DNA of 11,505 bases, from assembly GCA_023428515.1 (NCBI GenBank), contig JAEYXI010000570.1, positions 1-11,505 on the forward strand, written 5' to 3'. Below the pieces are notes generated by a model that saw only the letters and a list, made by a program, of their open reading frames with translations, was not told the DNA's origin and searched no databases. The DNA comes from Pseudomonadota bacterium. Lineage in GTDB: Bacteria > Pseudomonadota > Alphaproteobacteria > Rhizobiales > Rhizobiaceae. The stretch's first letter is position 1. Every line of letters starts with the position of its first letter. Position numbers and translations under genes: made by a program. Below are positions 1-6,956 of the stretch, one piece after another.

Positions 1-28
1 AAAACATCACCGCCTTGTCTGCATGTTG

Positions 29-49
29 GGGGGCGGGCTGGCCGCCCCC
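29..49 (+). other. GC-rich stem-loop in the leader of the TRAP permease genes
   Basis: Bases 29-36 (GGGGGCGG) pair perfectly with 42-49 (CCGCCCCC), leaving a 5-base loop. The hairpin is followed by a pyrimidine-rich run (51-60) with no true T-run. It lies upstream of dctQ, where a solute-binding protein gene would normally end. Such hairpins between dctP and dctQM can act as partial terminators or mRNA stabilisers, giving more binding protein than permease; that role is inferred. Nothing else is recognisable in the first 96 bases, and no stop codon of an upstream gene can be placed with confidence. Confidence 0.45.
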
Positions 50-96
50 GCTCTTCCTTCGTGCAATGCGTCGTGCTGCTCTCCGGATCGAGGATC

Positions 97-615
97 ATGA
101 ACCCCGCAATGAAACGAATAGGCGGCTGGCTCTATCGCCGCGCCGAGAACGTGCTGGCCGCCATGCTGGCGGTCATGTTCTTCGCGTTCCTGCTGCAGAT
201 ATTCTTCCGGTACGTGATGAACTGGCCGACCGGCTGGACCAACGAGCTGAGCGCCATTCTCTGGATCTGGATGGTGCTGTGGGGGGCAGCCTTCGTGCTT
301 ACCGAGCAGGAGGAGATGAGGTTCGACCTCATCTATGCGTCGGTTAGCTCCAGGGTTCGTAGCGCAATGTTCCTTGTCTGCGCTGCGTCCCTGGTATTCC
401 TGTACGCGATCTCATTCCCGGCAGTGTACGACTACGTCTCATTCATGAAGGTCGAGAAGACCGCATACCTCAAGCTGCGTTTCGACTGGGTTTTCTCGAT
501 CTACGTCATTTTCGTCATCGCCATCATCGTCCGCTACATCTGGCTTTCCTGGCAGGTCTTGCGAGGGTCGGCGCCGGAAGAGTTCGACCCGACCAAGGCG
601 GGGTCGGGCGTATGA
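97..615 (+). CDS. dctQ: TRAP transporter small permease (DctQ family)
   Basis: This is the small membrane subunit of a tripartite ATP-independent periplasmic (TRAP) transporter. It pairs with the large permease DctM in the inner membrane and with a periplasmic binding protein to import an organic acid using an ion gradient. With an ATG start at 97 the protein has 172 residues and four hydrophobic segments at about 19-37, 51-69, 90-110 and 130-152, the DctQ pattern. The RYVMNWPTGWTNELS stretch (about 38-52), between helices 1 and 2, resembles the conserved DctQ region of an Arg-Tyr, a Trp-Thr/Asn-Glu and an aliphatic helix. The start is uncertain: the frame is open from the window edge, with GTG at 61 and ATG at 109 as alternatives. 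AGGA at 91-94 is very close to the ATG at 97 and rather far from the ATG at 109. The gene ends in an ATGA overlap with dctM. The substrate cannot be read from this subunit. Confidence 0.9.
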   Translation: MNPAMKRIGGWLYRRAENVLAAMLAVMFFAFLLQIFFRYVMNWPTGWTNELSAILWIWMVLWGAAFVLTEQEEMRFDLIYASVSSRVRSAMFLVCAASLVFLYAISFPAVYDYVSFMKVEKTAYLKLRFDWVFSIYVIFVIAIIVRYIWLSWQVLRGSAPEEFDPTKAGSGV

Positions 616-1913
616 GCTTCGCGTCCCCTTTCTCCCTCTCGATCGTCGCCATTACCGCGCTCGCGCTTCTCGGCCTGCCGGTCGGCCACGCCATGATCGC
701 CGGCTCCATCCTCTATTTGTTGATCGCCGGGCTGGACATGGGTACCGCAGCCGAACAGTTCCTCAACGGGATGTATTCCAACTACATCATCCTGGCGGTG
801 CCGCTGTTCATCCTCGCCGCCGAACTGATGAACATCGGCTCGATGACGGACCGCCTGATGACCTTCTGCAATGCGATCGTCGGCCGTTTTCGGGGAGGGC
901 TGGCGCAAGTCAACGTGCTGCAGTCAATCATCTTCGCCGGCATGTCGGGCTCCGCGATCGCCGACGCGGCAGGGTCTGGCAAGATCATGCAGAACATGAT
1001 GACGGCCGACGGCAAATATCCTGCGAGCTATGCCGCGGCGCTGACCGCCGCGACCTCGGTGATCGGGCCAATCATCCCGCCTTCCATCCCGATGATCATC
1101 TACGCGCTCGTCTCGGATGCCTCGATCGGCTATCTGTTCCTCGGCGGCGTCGTTCCAGGTCTCCTGATGGCACTATTCCAGATGATCCTGGTCGGCGTTC
1201 ACGCACGCACCCGCAACTTCCCGGTCGAGCCGCCGACGCCGCTGCGCGAGATACCTGGAATCACCTGGCGTGCCTTGCCGGCCCTGCTGATGCCTGTCGT
1301 GCTGCTCGGCGGCATTTATTCGGGCATCACGACACCGACCGAAGCGGCGGCGGTCGCCGCGGCCTACGCGCTTCTGATCTCCGTCGTCCTCTACCGGAGC
1401 GTCAGCTTCGCGGAGTTCTACCGCTCTATCCTCGCCAGCGCCCGCACGACCGCGTCGATCGGCATGCTGATCGCCGGCGCGCTGGTGTTCAACTACGTCG
1501 TGACCGTCGAGAACATCCCGCATTCGCTGAGCACCGTGCTAACGAGCTGGGATCTTTCCCCAACCGGGTTCCTCATCCTCGTGAACGTCGTGCTTTTGCT
1601 GCTCGGCTGCGTGCTGGAGGGAACGACGATCATTCTCGTCATCCTGCCGGTGTTCATACCGACCGCGAATGCGCTGGGCATCGATCTCGTGCATTTCGGC
1701 GTGATGTGCGTCGTCAACATTATGCTGGGACTGGTGACACCGCCTTACGGGCTGCTGCTTTTCATCATGACTAGGATCGCCAACGTGCCGCTTTGGGAGA
1801 TCGTGCGCGACGTGCTGCCGTTCCTCTACGTGATGATCCTGTCTCTGCTCGTCATCACCTTTTTCCCTGAGGTGGTGCTGTGGTTGCCGCGTCTGATGGG
1901 TTATCAGGGATAG
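612..1913 (+). CDS. dctM: TRAP transporter large permease (DctM family)
   Basis: This is the large subunit of the TRAP importer, the transporting subunit in the inner membrane. The 433-residue length is normal for the family, and hydrophobic segments run through the whole protein. Family hallmarks are VPLFILAAELM (about 63-73), GMSGSAIADAAGSG (about 110-123), SVIGPIIPPSIPMIIYA (about 149-165), TPTEAAAVAAAYAL (about 240-253) and LGLVTPPYGLLLF (about 371-383). The ATG overlaps the dctQ stop as ATGA. There is no strong ribosome-binding site (AAGG at 595-598 is 13 nt away), so translation is probably coupled to dctQ. It is followed after only 3 nt by the aroQ-like gene, so the importer probably supplies the substrate of the two enzymes downstream. 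The imported acid is unknown; TRAP systems handle many carboxylates, including sugar acids, and the dehydroquinase neighbour hints at a quinate- or shikimate-like compound. Confidence 0.95.
   Translation: MSFASPFSLSIVAITALALLGLPVGHAMIAGSILYLLIAGLDMGTAAEQFLNGMYSNYIILAVPLFILAAELMNIGSMTDRLMTFCNAIVGRFRGGLAQVNVLQSIIFAGMSGSAIADAAGSGKIMQNMMTADGKYPASYAAALTAATSVIGPIIPPSIPMIIYALVSDASIGYLFLGGVVPGLLMALFQMILVGVHARTRNFPVEPPTPLREIPGITWRALPALLMPVVLLGGIYSGITTPTEAAAVAAAYALLISVVLYRSVSFAEFYRSILASARTTASIGMLIAGALVFNYVVTVENIPHSLSTVLTSWDLSPTGFLILVNVVLLLLGCVLEGTTIILVILPVFIPTANALGIDLVHFGVMCVVNIMLGLVTPPYGLLLFIMTRIANVPLWEIVRDVLPFLYVMILSLLVITFFPEVVLWLPRLMGYQG
1906..1910 (+). promoter_or_regulatory. Ribosome-binding site of the aroQ-like gene
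   Basis: AGGGA ends 6 nt before the ATG at 1917 and lies inside the last codons of dctM. It is well placed and supports the 1917 start. Confidence 0.6.
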
Positions 1914-1916
1914 CAA

Positions 1917-2351
1917 ATGACGAAGCCTCTATTTGTCCTCAACGGTCCTAACCTCAATCGATTGGGCAAACGCGAGCCCGAGGTCTACGGCAAGACGACG
2001 CTGGCCGAGATCGAGGCCATGTGCCGGGACGCTGCCGGCGCGACGCCGCTCCGGTTCCATCAATCGAACGCCGAGCATCAGCTCGTCGACTGGGTGCACG
2101 AGGCGATCGACGAGGGATCCGGGATACTCATCAATCCGGCCGGTCTCAGCTTCCGTTCAATTCCGCTGCTTGACGCGCTCAAGATGTTCCCCGGGCCGAT
2201 CGTCGAGCTGCACATCTCCAACATCCACCGCCGCGAAGAAATCTACCACCATTCGCTCGTATCCAAGGTCGCCACCGCGGTGATTGCGGGACTGGGGGCC
2301 GAGGGATATCCGCTCGCGGTCAGATGGCTGCTGGAGCGGTCGGCGCGCTGA
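1917..2351 (+). CDS. aroQ: Type II 3-dehydroquinate dehydratase-like protein, divergent
   Basis: Type II dehydroquinases are small flavodoxin-like proteins, usually dodecameric, that interconvert 3-dehydroquinate and 3-dehydroshikimate. The 144 residues match the family length. Seen in the sequence: LNGPNLNRLGKREPEVYG at 8-25, with the loop Arg19 and the catalytic base Tyr24; QSNAEHQLVDWVHEA at 49-63; Asn73 in INPAG; His99 in ELHISN; and Arg106 in HRREE. The core catalytic residues are therefore kept. Two conserved stretches differ. The usual NPGAxTHTS loop reads NPAGLSFRS, putting Phe79 where the substrate-binding His normally sits. The usual QSNHEG reads QSNAEH. The gene lies between a TRAP permease and a beta-keto acid cleavage enzyme and overlaps the latter by one base (TGATG), which argues for a catabolic role (quinate/shikimate or a related cyclic hydroxy acid), not the housekeeping shikimate pathway. 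Family assignment is secure; the exact substrate is not. Confidence 0.88.
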   Translation: MTKPLFVLNGPNLNRLGKREPEVYGKTTLAEIEAMCRDAAGATPLRFHQSNAEHQLVDWVHEAIDEGSGILINPAGLSFRSIPLLDALKMFPGPIVELHISNIHRREEIYHHSLVSKVATAVIAGLGAEGYPLAVRWLLERSAR

Positions 2352-3205
2352 TGCCCGGGTCGTCCGCCCAACCATGCATCATCGCGGTGGCGATCACCGG
2401 TTCGTTGCCTCGCAAGGAGGACAACCCGGCGGTGCCGATCAGCGTATCCGAGCAGATCGAATCGACGCATGAGGCGTTCGAGGCCGGCGCGTCGCTCGTG
2501 CACATCCATGTGCGCAACGACGACCAAAGCTCTTCGTCGGATCCCGAGCGCTTCGCCGCGGTACAGGCGGGCGTGCGCAAGCATTGCCCCGGTATGATCG
2601 TGCAATTTTCCACCGGCGGGCGCGGCCGTGATCCAGGCGCAAGAGGATCGTCTCTGCAGCACAAGCCGGATATGGCGTCTCTCTCGACGGGTTCCGTCAA
2701 CTTCCCGGCCATCATCTACGAGAATCATCCGACCCTTGTTGATGACCTGGCGCTGCGCATGAAGGAAAACCGCATCAGGCCGGAGATCGAGATTTTCGAT
2801 CTCTCGCACCCTCATGCCGCGCGCCGTCTGGCTGACATGGCGCTGATCGACGACCGTCCGCACATACAGTTCGTCATGGGCGTGCAGCATGCGCTGCCGG
2901 CGGAGGAGCGGCTGCTCGACATCATGCTCAAAGAAGCCAAGCTGCTTTTTCCGGGCTGCACCTGGACGGCGGCGGGCATCGGCCGGAACCAGAGCGTTGT
3001 GATGCGCTGGGCGCTCGCCCGCTCTGCCGATGGGGTGCGGACCGGCCTGGAGGACAATATCAGGATCTCCAAGCATCAATTGGCGCGCAGCAATGCGGAA
3101 CTGGTCGAGCATGCCGTCATCGCCTTGGGTGAGTACGGGAGAACTGCAGCTTCCGTGGGTGAAGCGCGTCAAAAGCTCGGCTTGGAGCCAGTGACCAACG
3201 CGTAG
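2351..3205 (+). CDS. Beta-keto acid cleavage enzyme (BKACE, DUF849 family)
   Basis: BKACE enzymes are zinc-dependent TIM barrels that condense a beta-keto acid with acetyl-CoA and cleave it to acetoacetate and a new acyl-CoA; the founding member is 3-keto-5-aminohexanoate cleavage enzyme (Kce). With an ATG at 2351 the protein has 284 residues, close to the usual 270-310. It shows AVAITGSLPRKEDNPAVP (12-29), the zinc-binding HIHVR (His51, His53) and TGLEDN (231-236), whose Glu234 is the expected third ligand. Arg230 and Asp235 match catalytic residues of Kce. The usual HxHxRD reads HVRND here. The start at 2351 overlaps the aroQ stop as TGATG. An in-frame ATG at 2324 would extend the protein further into aroQ with residues that do not resemble the family. 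There is no good ribosome-binding site, so translational coupling is likely. Two TAG codons in tandem (3203-3208) end the gene, 8 nt from the convergent otnI stop. BKACE substrate range is broad, and nothing here fixes it. Confidence 0.92.
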   Translation: MPGSSAQPCIIAVAITGSLPRKEDNPAVPISVSEQIESTHEAFEAGASLVHIHVRNDDQSSSSDPERFAAVQAGVRKHCPGMIVQFSTGGRGRDPGARGSSLQHKPDMASLSTGSVNFPAIIYENHPTLVDDLALRMKENRIRPEIEIFDLSHPHAARRLADMALIDDRPHIQFVMGVQHALPAEERLLDIMLKEAKLLFPGCTWTAAGIGRNQSVVMRWALARSADGVRTGLEDNIRISKHQLARSNAELVEHAVIALGEYGRTAASVGEARQKLGLEPVTNA

Positions 3206-3213
3206 TAGCCTTC

Positions 3214-3975
3214 CTATCCCGGGGTCGAAGCGAAACGCTCCATCCAGGAAAAAGAGTTCGTGGCGGGACGATATTCTGCGCCGAAGGGCGCGGAATAGCC
3301 GGTTTCGGCGATCGCGCGGAGCAACCAGCCATAGTCGACTTCGCCATGATCGGGCTCGCTGCGATCCGGAACGGCGGCGAACTGGATATGACCGATCATA
3401 TCGGCATATTTGGTCACTGTGCCGAGCAGGTCCCCTTGGATGATCTGCATGTGGTAACAGTCGAACATCACCTTCGCCGCGCCATCTGTCACCTCTATCA
3501 CGCGCAGGGCCGCGGGAAGGTCGGAGAGGAAATAATCCGGCGCATCGCGCGGGTTGAGCGGCTCGATCAACAGGCCGATCCCGCGCGGCGCGGCTGCTTC
3601 CGCCGCGTAGCGCAAATTGCCTGTAAAGGTCGCGAAGGCTTCGTCGCCCGCCGCCTTGCCCGCCATCACATGGATGTTGCTGCAGCCCGTGGCAACGGCC
3701 CATTCAACCGCCTGGTCGATCGCCGCGCGCGCTTCGGCCTCGCGACCCGGCAGGGCAGACAGGCCGAAATCACCCGCTCCGACATCGCCTCGGGCCGTGT
3801 TGATGCCGAGCAGCGGCAGCCCGGTTTCTGCGAGGGCTTCAGCGACTACCGACGCGTCGGTGTCGTAGGGCCAATGCAGTTCGATGGCGGTGAAGCCGTG
3901 CCGCTTCGCCGCGCGGATCGCATCCGGCAGCGCGAGGTCACGAAAGAGAAATCCGAGATTGGCCGAGAACTGCAT
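3214..3975 (-). CDS. otnI: 2-oxo-tetronate isomerase (OtnI), hydroxypyruvate isomerase family
   Basis: A cytoplasmic TIM-barrel sugar isomerase of the hydroxypyruvate isomerase (AP endonuclease 2-like) family. In the tetronate pathway OtnI converts 2-dehydrotetronate to 3-dehydrotetronate. The 253-residue length fits. Metal-binding and acid-base residues of the family are visible: Glu138 in IEPLN, Asp172 and His175 in FDCYH, His196 and Gln198 in HIQ, Arg205, and Glu234 in GAEYRP. The ATG at 3975 overlaps the otnC stop by one base (TGATG) and has GGGAC 5 nt upstream. An in-frame GTG at 3987 is a weaker choice that adds only MGRL. Family members are hard to separate by sequence (hydroxypyruvate isomerase Hyi is the alternative), but position directly after otnK-otnC makes OtnI the best call. 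It is the last gene of the leftward operon. Confidence 0.88.
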   Translation of the reverse strand: MQFSANLGFLFRDLALPDAIRAAKRHGFTAIELHWPYDTDASVVAEALAETGLPLLGINTARGDVGAGDFGLSALPGREAEARAAIDQAVEWAVATGCSNIHVMAGKAAGDEAFATFTGNLRYAAEAAAPRGIGLLIEPLNPRDAPDYFLSDLPAALRVIEVTDGAAKVMFDCYHMQIIQGDLLGTVTKYADMIGHIQFAAVPDRSEPDHGEVDYGWLLRAIAETGYSAPFGAEYRPATNSFSWMERFASTPG

Positions 3976-4628
3976 CAGTCGTCCCACTCCACATCGAAAT
4001 GCCCGACCAGTTCCTGGATCTGGTCGGGCGCGAGGACTTTGGGCCGCAAGCCGTGAGTGAGCAATGTGAGCTTTGCCGTCTCCTCAAGCTCTTCCATAGC
4101 GTAGGCCGCGGCCTCGAGATCCTTGCCGGCGACGACAGGACCGTGATGGGCAAGCAACACTGCCGACCGTTTGCCGGCGAGACTGCGTACGGCGTCTCCC
4201 ATCAAGGGGTCGCCGGGCCGGATGTAGGGCAAGAGCTTCACCTTGCCGAGCCGCATGATCGAATAAGCGGTCAAGGGCTTGAAGACGCTGTCCGGATCGA
4301 TGTCGGGCAGGAGCGAGACTGCCACTGAATGTGTCGAGTGGAGATGGACGACCGCTCCGGTGCGTGCCCCGCGCGTCTCGTAGAACGCCGAATGCAGCGG
4401 CATCTCCTTCGTCGGCTTGTCGCCGTCCACGAGCCGCCCATCCGCATCGAACAGCGACAGCCGGGCAGGGTCGAGCGTGCCGAAAGACGATCCCGTCGGC
4501 GTGACGAGCAGCCGCCCGTCGCCGAGGCGGGCAGAGATGTTGCCCGAGCTTCCAGCGGTGAGGCCGCGCGCGAACATGGATGCGGCGATGCTGCAGATCT
4601 GCTCCCTGAGCCTAGCTTCATCGCTCAT
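3975..4628 (-). CDS. otnC: 3-oxo-tetronate-4-phosphate decarboxylase (OtnC), class II aldolase family
   Basis: A cytoplasmic zinc enzyme of the class II aldolase/adducin (AraD/FucA) family. OtnC decarboxylates 3-oxo-tetronate 4-phosphate to dihydroxyacetone phosphate and CO2, sending the carbon into glycolysis. The 217 residues match the family. Motifs seen: GSSGNIS at 27-32 and TPTGSS at 43-48 (phosphate binding), the catalytic Glu75 in PTKEMPLH, zinc ligands His95 and His97 in HLHSTHS, and His162 in AHHGP. The start overlaps the otnK stop as ATGA and has AGGAGA at 4638-4643, 9 nt upstream. The gene is directly followed by otnI with a one-base overlap. Fuculose-phosphate aldolase or ribulose-phosphate epimerase would be alternatives from sequence alone; linkage to otnK, otnI and denD favours OtnC. 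Confidence 0.9.
   Translation of the reverse strand: MSDEARLREQICSIAASMFARGLTAGSSGNISARLGDGRLLVTPTGSSFGTLDPARLSLFDADGRLVDGDKPTKEMPLHSAFYETRGARTGAVVHLHSTHSVAVSLLPDIDPDSVFKPLTAYSIMRLGKVKLLPYIRPGDPLMGDAVRSLAGKRSAVLLAHHGPVVAGKDLEAAAYAMEELEETAKLTLLTHGLRPKVLAPDQIQELVGHFDVEWDD
3981..3988 (-). promoter_or_regulatory. Ribosome-binding site deciding the otnI start
   Basis: On the minus strand this reads AGTGGGAC, ending 5 nt before the ATG at 3975. It supports that ATG over the GTG at 3987, which would overlap it. Confidence 0.5.
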
Positions 4629-5890
4629 CGTGCGACGTCTCCTGCCAGAACGCCCGCCGCCTTTTCGAAGAAGTCCGTCGAGCCGAAATTGCCTGACTTC
4701 AGGGCGAGCACCATGTCCAGGTCGCCGGCTTTGAGCGCCGGGACGCCTGGATCGATCTCCGGCCCGATCTCGAAGGATGGAATGCCGAGCGCCGACACGA
4801 CGGCGCCCGATGTCTCGCCGCCCGCCGTGACCAGCCGGCGCACGCCACGCGAGGAGAGCTGGCGCGCCAATTCGCCGAAAAAACCTTCAACCGCGTTTGC
4901 GACGCGCTCCTTCCCGTGGCGTTCCTGTGCTGCGGCGACCGCTTCGGGTTCGGCTGAGGAGAAAACGAGAGGCACGCCTTGCTGTTGTTGGCCCATTATC
5001 CAGTCGGCATAGTCGGCAGGATCGGCCGTGCCGTCCACGGCGGCGTCCACCTCGACAAGGCGAAGCGGGTGGTTTTTCCTGTGCTCAGCGATCTGGCGCC
5101 GGCTCATCGTCGAGCACGAGCCGCACAGCGCCGCCGCTGGTCCGTTCAGGCCCGTCCAATGCATGGCCGTTGTGCTGACCAGCCCGGCTCGGCGAAGATT
5201 GGCCGGAAGTCCGAGCGCGATTCCCGAGCCGCCGCTGAGCAGGATATCCGCTTCGGCGGCTTCGCCGATGGCGGTGAGATCCTTGTCGAGGATGGCGTCG
5301 ACCACGATGTAGCGGGAAGCGTCTGCGGATGCTCTGTCCAGCGCGTCCCTGATCGCGGCGCTTCCCTCCGCGACGATGCCGTAGGGGATATGGCCAACCC
5401 CCTGCCGGGTCTGCCGTGCGAGCCACCGTCTCAGGTCGGGATCGGTCATCGGCGTGAGCGGATGCTTCTCCATGCCGGATTCGCTGAGGAGGCGGTCGTT
5501 GACGAAGAGATGCCCCTGATAAATAGACCGCCCGGTCGCCGGGAACGCCGGGCAGACGATCGCGCGTGGCGCTCCCAGCGCATCGCTGAGAGCGTCGAGC
5601 ACGGGCCCGATATTGCCGTCAGGCGTCGAATCGAATGTCGAGCAGTACTTGAACAGATACTGGCGGCAGCCTTGGCGTCGAAGCCACTCCAGGGCTGCGA
5701 GCGACTGCTTCACGGCGTCCTCGGCGGGTATGGTTCTGGTCTTCAGCGCAACGACGCCCGCATCGACCGAAGGATCGGCATCAGCGTTGGGAACGCCGTT
5801 GTATTGGACCGTGCGCATGCCCCCTTTGGCCAGGGTATTGGCCAAGTCGGACGAGCCGGTGAAATCGTCGCCGATACAGCCGAGAAGCAT
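4625..5890 (-). CDS. otnK: 3-oxo-tetronate kinase (OtnK), four-carbon acid sugar kinase family
   Basis: A kinase of the DUF1537 family that phosphorylates 3-oxo-tetronate at the 4-position with ATP, making the substrate of OtnC. The 421 residues contain both usual domains. The N-terminal sugar-acid binding domain has GDDFTGSSDLAN (7-18), KYCSTFDSTPDGNIG (81-95) and PAFPATGR (114-121). The C-terminal nucleotide-binding domain has GSCSTMSRRQ (257-266), TAGGETSGAVV (355-365), EIGPEIDPGVP (374-384) and LKSGNFG (397-403). All expected motifs are intact. The start at 5890 is preceded by a good ribosome-binding site. Other members of the family act on 3-oxo-isoapionate (OiaK) or D-threonate/D-erythronate (PdxA2-linked kinases). 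The neighbouring denD, otnC and otnI argue for OtnK, but the apnL-like gene two positions upstream keeps an apionate-related substrate in view. Confidence 0.9.
   Translation of the reverse strand: MLLGCIGDDFTGSSDLANTLAKGGMRTVQYNGVPNADADPSVDAGVVALKTRTIPAEDAVKQSLAALEWLRRQGCRQYLFKYCSTFDSTPDGNIGPVLDALSDALGAPRAIVCPAFPATGRSIYQGHLFVNDRLLSESGMEKHPLTPMTDPDLRRWLARQTRQGVGHIPYGIVAEGSAAIRDALDRASADASRYIVVDAILDKDLTAIGEAAEADILLSGGSGIALGLPANLRRAGLVSTTAMHWTGLNGPAAALCGSCSTMSRRQIAEHRKNHPLRLVEVDAAVDGTADPADYADWIMGQQQQGVPLVFSSAEPEAVAAAQERHGKERVANAVEGFFGELARQLSSRGVRRLVTAGGETSGAVVSALGIPSFEIGPEIDPGVPALKAGDLDMVLALKSGNFGSTDFFEKAAGVLAGDVAR
4638..4643 (-). promoter_or_regulatory. Ribosome-binding site of otnC
   Basis: AGGAGA on the minus strand, 9 nt before the otnC ATG and inside the 3' end of otnK. 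This is the strongest site in the leftward operon. Confidence 0.6.
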
Positions 5891-5897
5891 CAGAATT

Positions 5898-5903
5898 TCC
5901 CTT
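5898..5903 (-). promoter_or_regulatory. Ribosome-binding site of otnK
   Basis: AAGGGA on the minus strand, 7 nt before the otnK ATG. It lies in the 45-nt gap between denD and otnK, which shows no convincing terminator or promoter. Confidence 0.55.
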
Positions 5904-5935
5904 TCATCTCAGGCACCCGCGATCGCCCCTGACAA

Positions 5936-6922
5936 TCAAGTGGAAGCCTTCGGAGCATCGTCGGTCATGTAAACCTCGATCAGTTCATCTACCGTGCTCT
6001 CCGCGACGAAGCCGAGACTGCTGGCCAACTCCGGCGAGAAGGATTTCGGCCATCCGGCAATGATGGCCTCGATCGCCGCGTCGGGCTTGCGGTCAATCAG
6101 CGCCTCGGCTTGCTGGCCCGCAACGCGGCGAAGCGCGGCGATCTGGTCGGTCACCGTAGCCGCTACGCCCGGCATGTTGAGCGTGCGTCGCGCGCCCAGC
6201 GCCGATGTGTCAAGTGTCGCGGCGTGGATGAGGAAGGCCACCGCGGATCGCGGGCTCGCCAGCCAGTGCTTGACCGTCTCCTTCACCGGCAGCACGGAGC
6301 GTTGGCCGGCAAGCGGCTCGCGCAGGATGCCGGAGAAGAATCCGGAAGCCGCCGCGTTGGGAGCGCCGGGCCGGATGACGATCGTCGGCAGGCGTATGCC
6401 GACGCCGTCGAGGAAACCACGGCGCGAATAATCCGCAAGCAAGAGCTCGGATATCGCCTTCTGGGTGCCGTAGCTGGTCAGCGGGGCAAGGACGTAGTCG
6501 TCCGGAATGGGGTCCGGCAGCGGCGCGCCATAGACCGCGACCGAAGAGGTGAAGACCAGCCGCGGGACATATTCCTGCCGGGCTCCTTCATGGCGGATCG
6601 CCTCGAAAAGAAGACGCGTGCCATCCAGGTTGATGCGATATCCTTTCTCGAAATCGCGCTCCGCTTCGCCGGATACGATCGCGGCGAGATGGAAGATGAC
6701 ATCGGCGCGGCGCGCCGCTAGATCCGCCGCAACACCCGGCGCGGAAATATCGGCAGCCAGAGCTTCGATGGCGTGTATGTCGCCAGCCGGCACGGGCGGT
6801 TCCGTCACGTCCGCCAGCGTCATCCTGTCGATCGTTCGGCCATCAAGCGATCCCTTGCGCGCAAGCTCTGAAGCGAGCTTGCGGCCGATCATTCCACCAG
6901 CGCCGATGATGAGAATATGCAT
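5936..6922 (-). CDS. denD: D-erythronate dehydrogenase (DenD), NAD-dependent epimerase/dehydratase family
   Basis: An extended short-chain dehydrogenase that oxidises D-erythronate at C2 to 2-dehydro-D-erythronate with NAD, the first committed step of this pathway. From the ATG at 6922 the protein has 328 residues. It shows the Rossmann motif GAGGMIG (7-13) right after the N-terminal strand, HLAAIVSGEAE (78-88), the catalytic Ser pair in TSSVAVYG (Ser126/127) and the YxxxK motif in YGTQK (Tyr151, Lys155). RLPTIVIRPGAPN (177-189) followed by a small-residue loop is typical of the DenD subgroup. The frame stays open upstream to 6976 inside the preceding apnL-like gene, but those 18 residues precede the first beta strand and are not family-like, so 6922 is preferred. 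If 6922 is right, 34 nt separate it from the apnL stop. UDP-glucose epimerase-type enzymes share the fold; the linked otnK-otnC-otnI make DenD the best call. Confidence 0.88.
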   Translation of the reverse strand: MHILIIGAGGMIGRKLASELARKGSLDGRTIDRMTLADVTEPPVPAGDIHAIEALAADISAPGVAADLAARRADVIFHLAAIVSGEAERDFEKGYRINLDGTRLLFEAIRHEGARQEYVPRLVFTSSVAVYGAPLPDPIPDDYVLAPLTSYGTQKAISELLLADYSRRGFLDGVGIRLPTIVIRPGAPNAAASGFFSGILREPLAGQRSVLPVKETVKHWLASPRSAVAFLIHAATLDTSALGARRTLNMPGVAATVTDQIAALRRVAGQQAEALIDRKPDAAIEAIIAGWPKSFSPELASSLGFVAESTVDELIEVYMTDDAPKAST

Positions 6923-6927
6923 GGATG

Positions 6928-6939
6928 TTCCGTTCCCTT
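6928..6939 (-). promoter_or_regulatory. Ribosome-binding region deciding the denD start
   Basis: The minus strand reads AAGGGAACGGAA. GGAA ends 5 nt and AAGGGAA 10 nt before the ATG at 6922. This supports that start over the in-frame start at 6976 inside the apnL-like gene. Confidence 0.5.
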
Positions 6940-6956
6940 CAGGGCTGGTGGTGGCA

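Noticed and set aside
3227..3241. Short inverted repeat AGCG-AAA-CGCT near the convergent gene ends as a possible terminator
   Set aside because: The stem is only 4 bp, lies inside the coding end of otnI, and has no T-run on either side.
2243..3703. 486-residue open frame on the minus strand across the BKACE gene and otnI
   Set aside because: It runs opposite to aroQ and BKACE and in another frame of otnI, is rich in Arg and Gly, and has no recognisable domain. The genes it crosses have full conserved motif sets. It is a by-product of high GC content.
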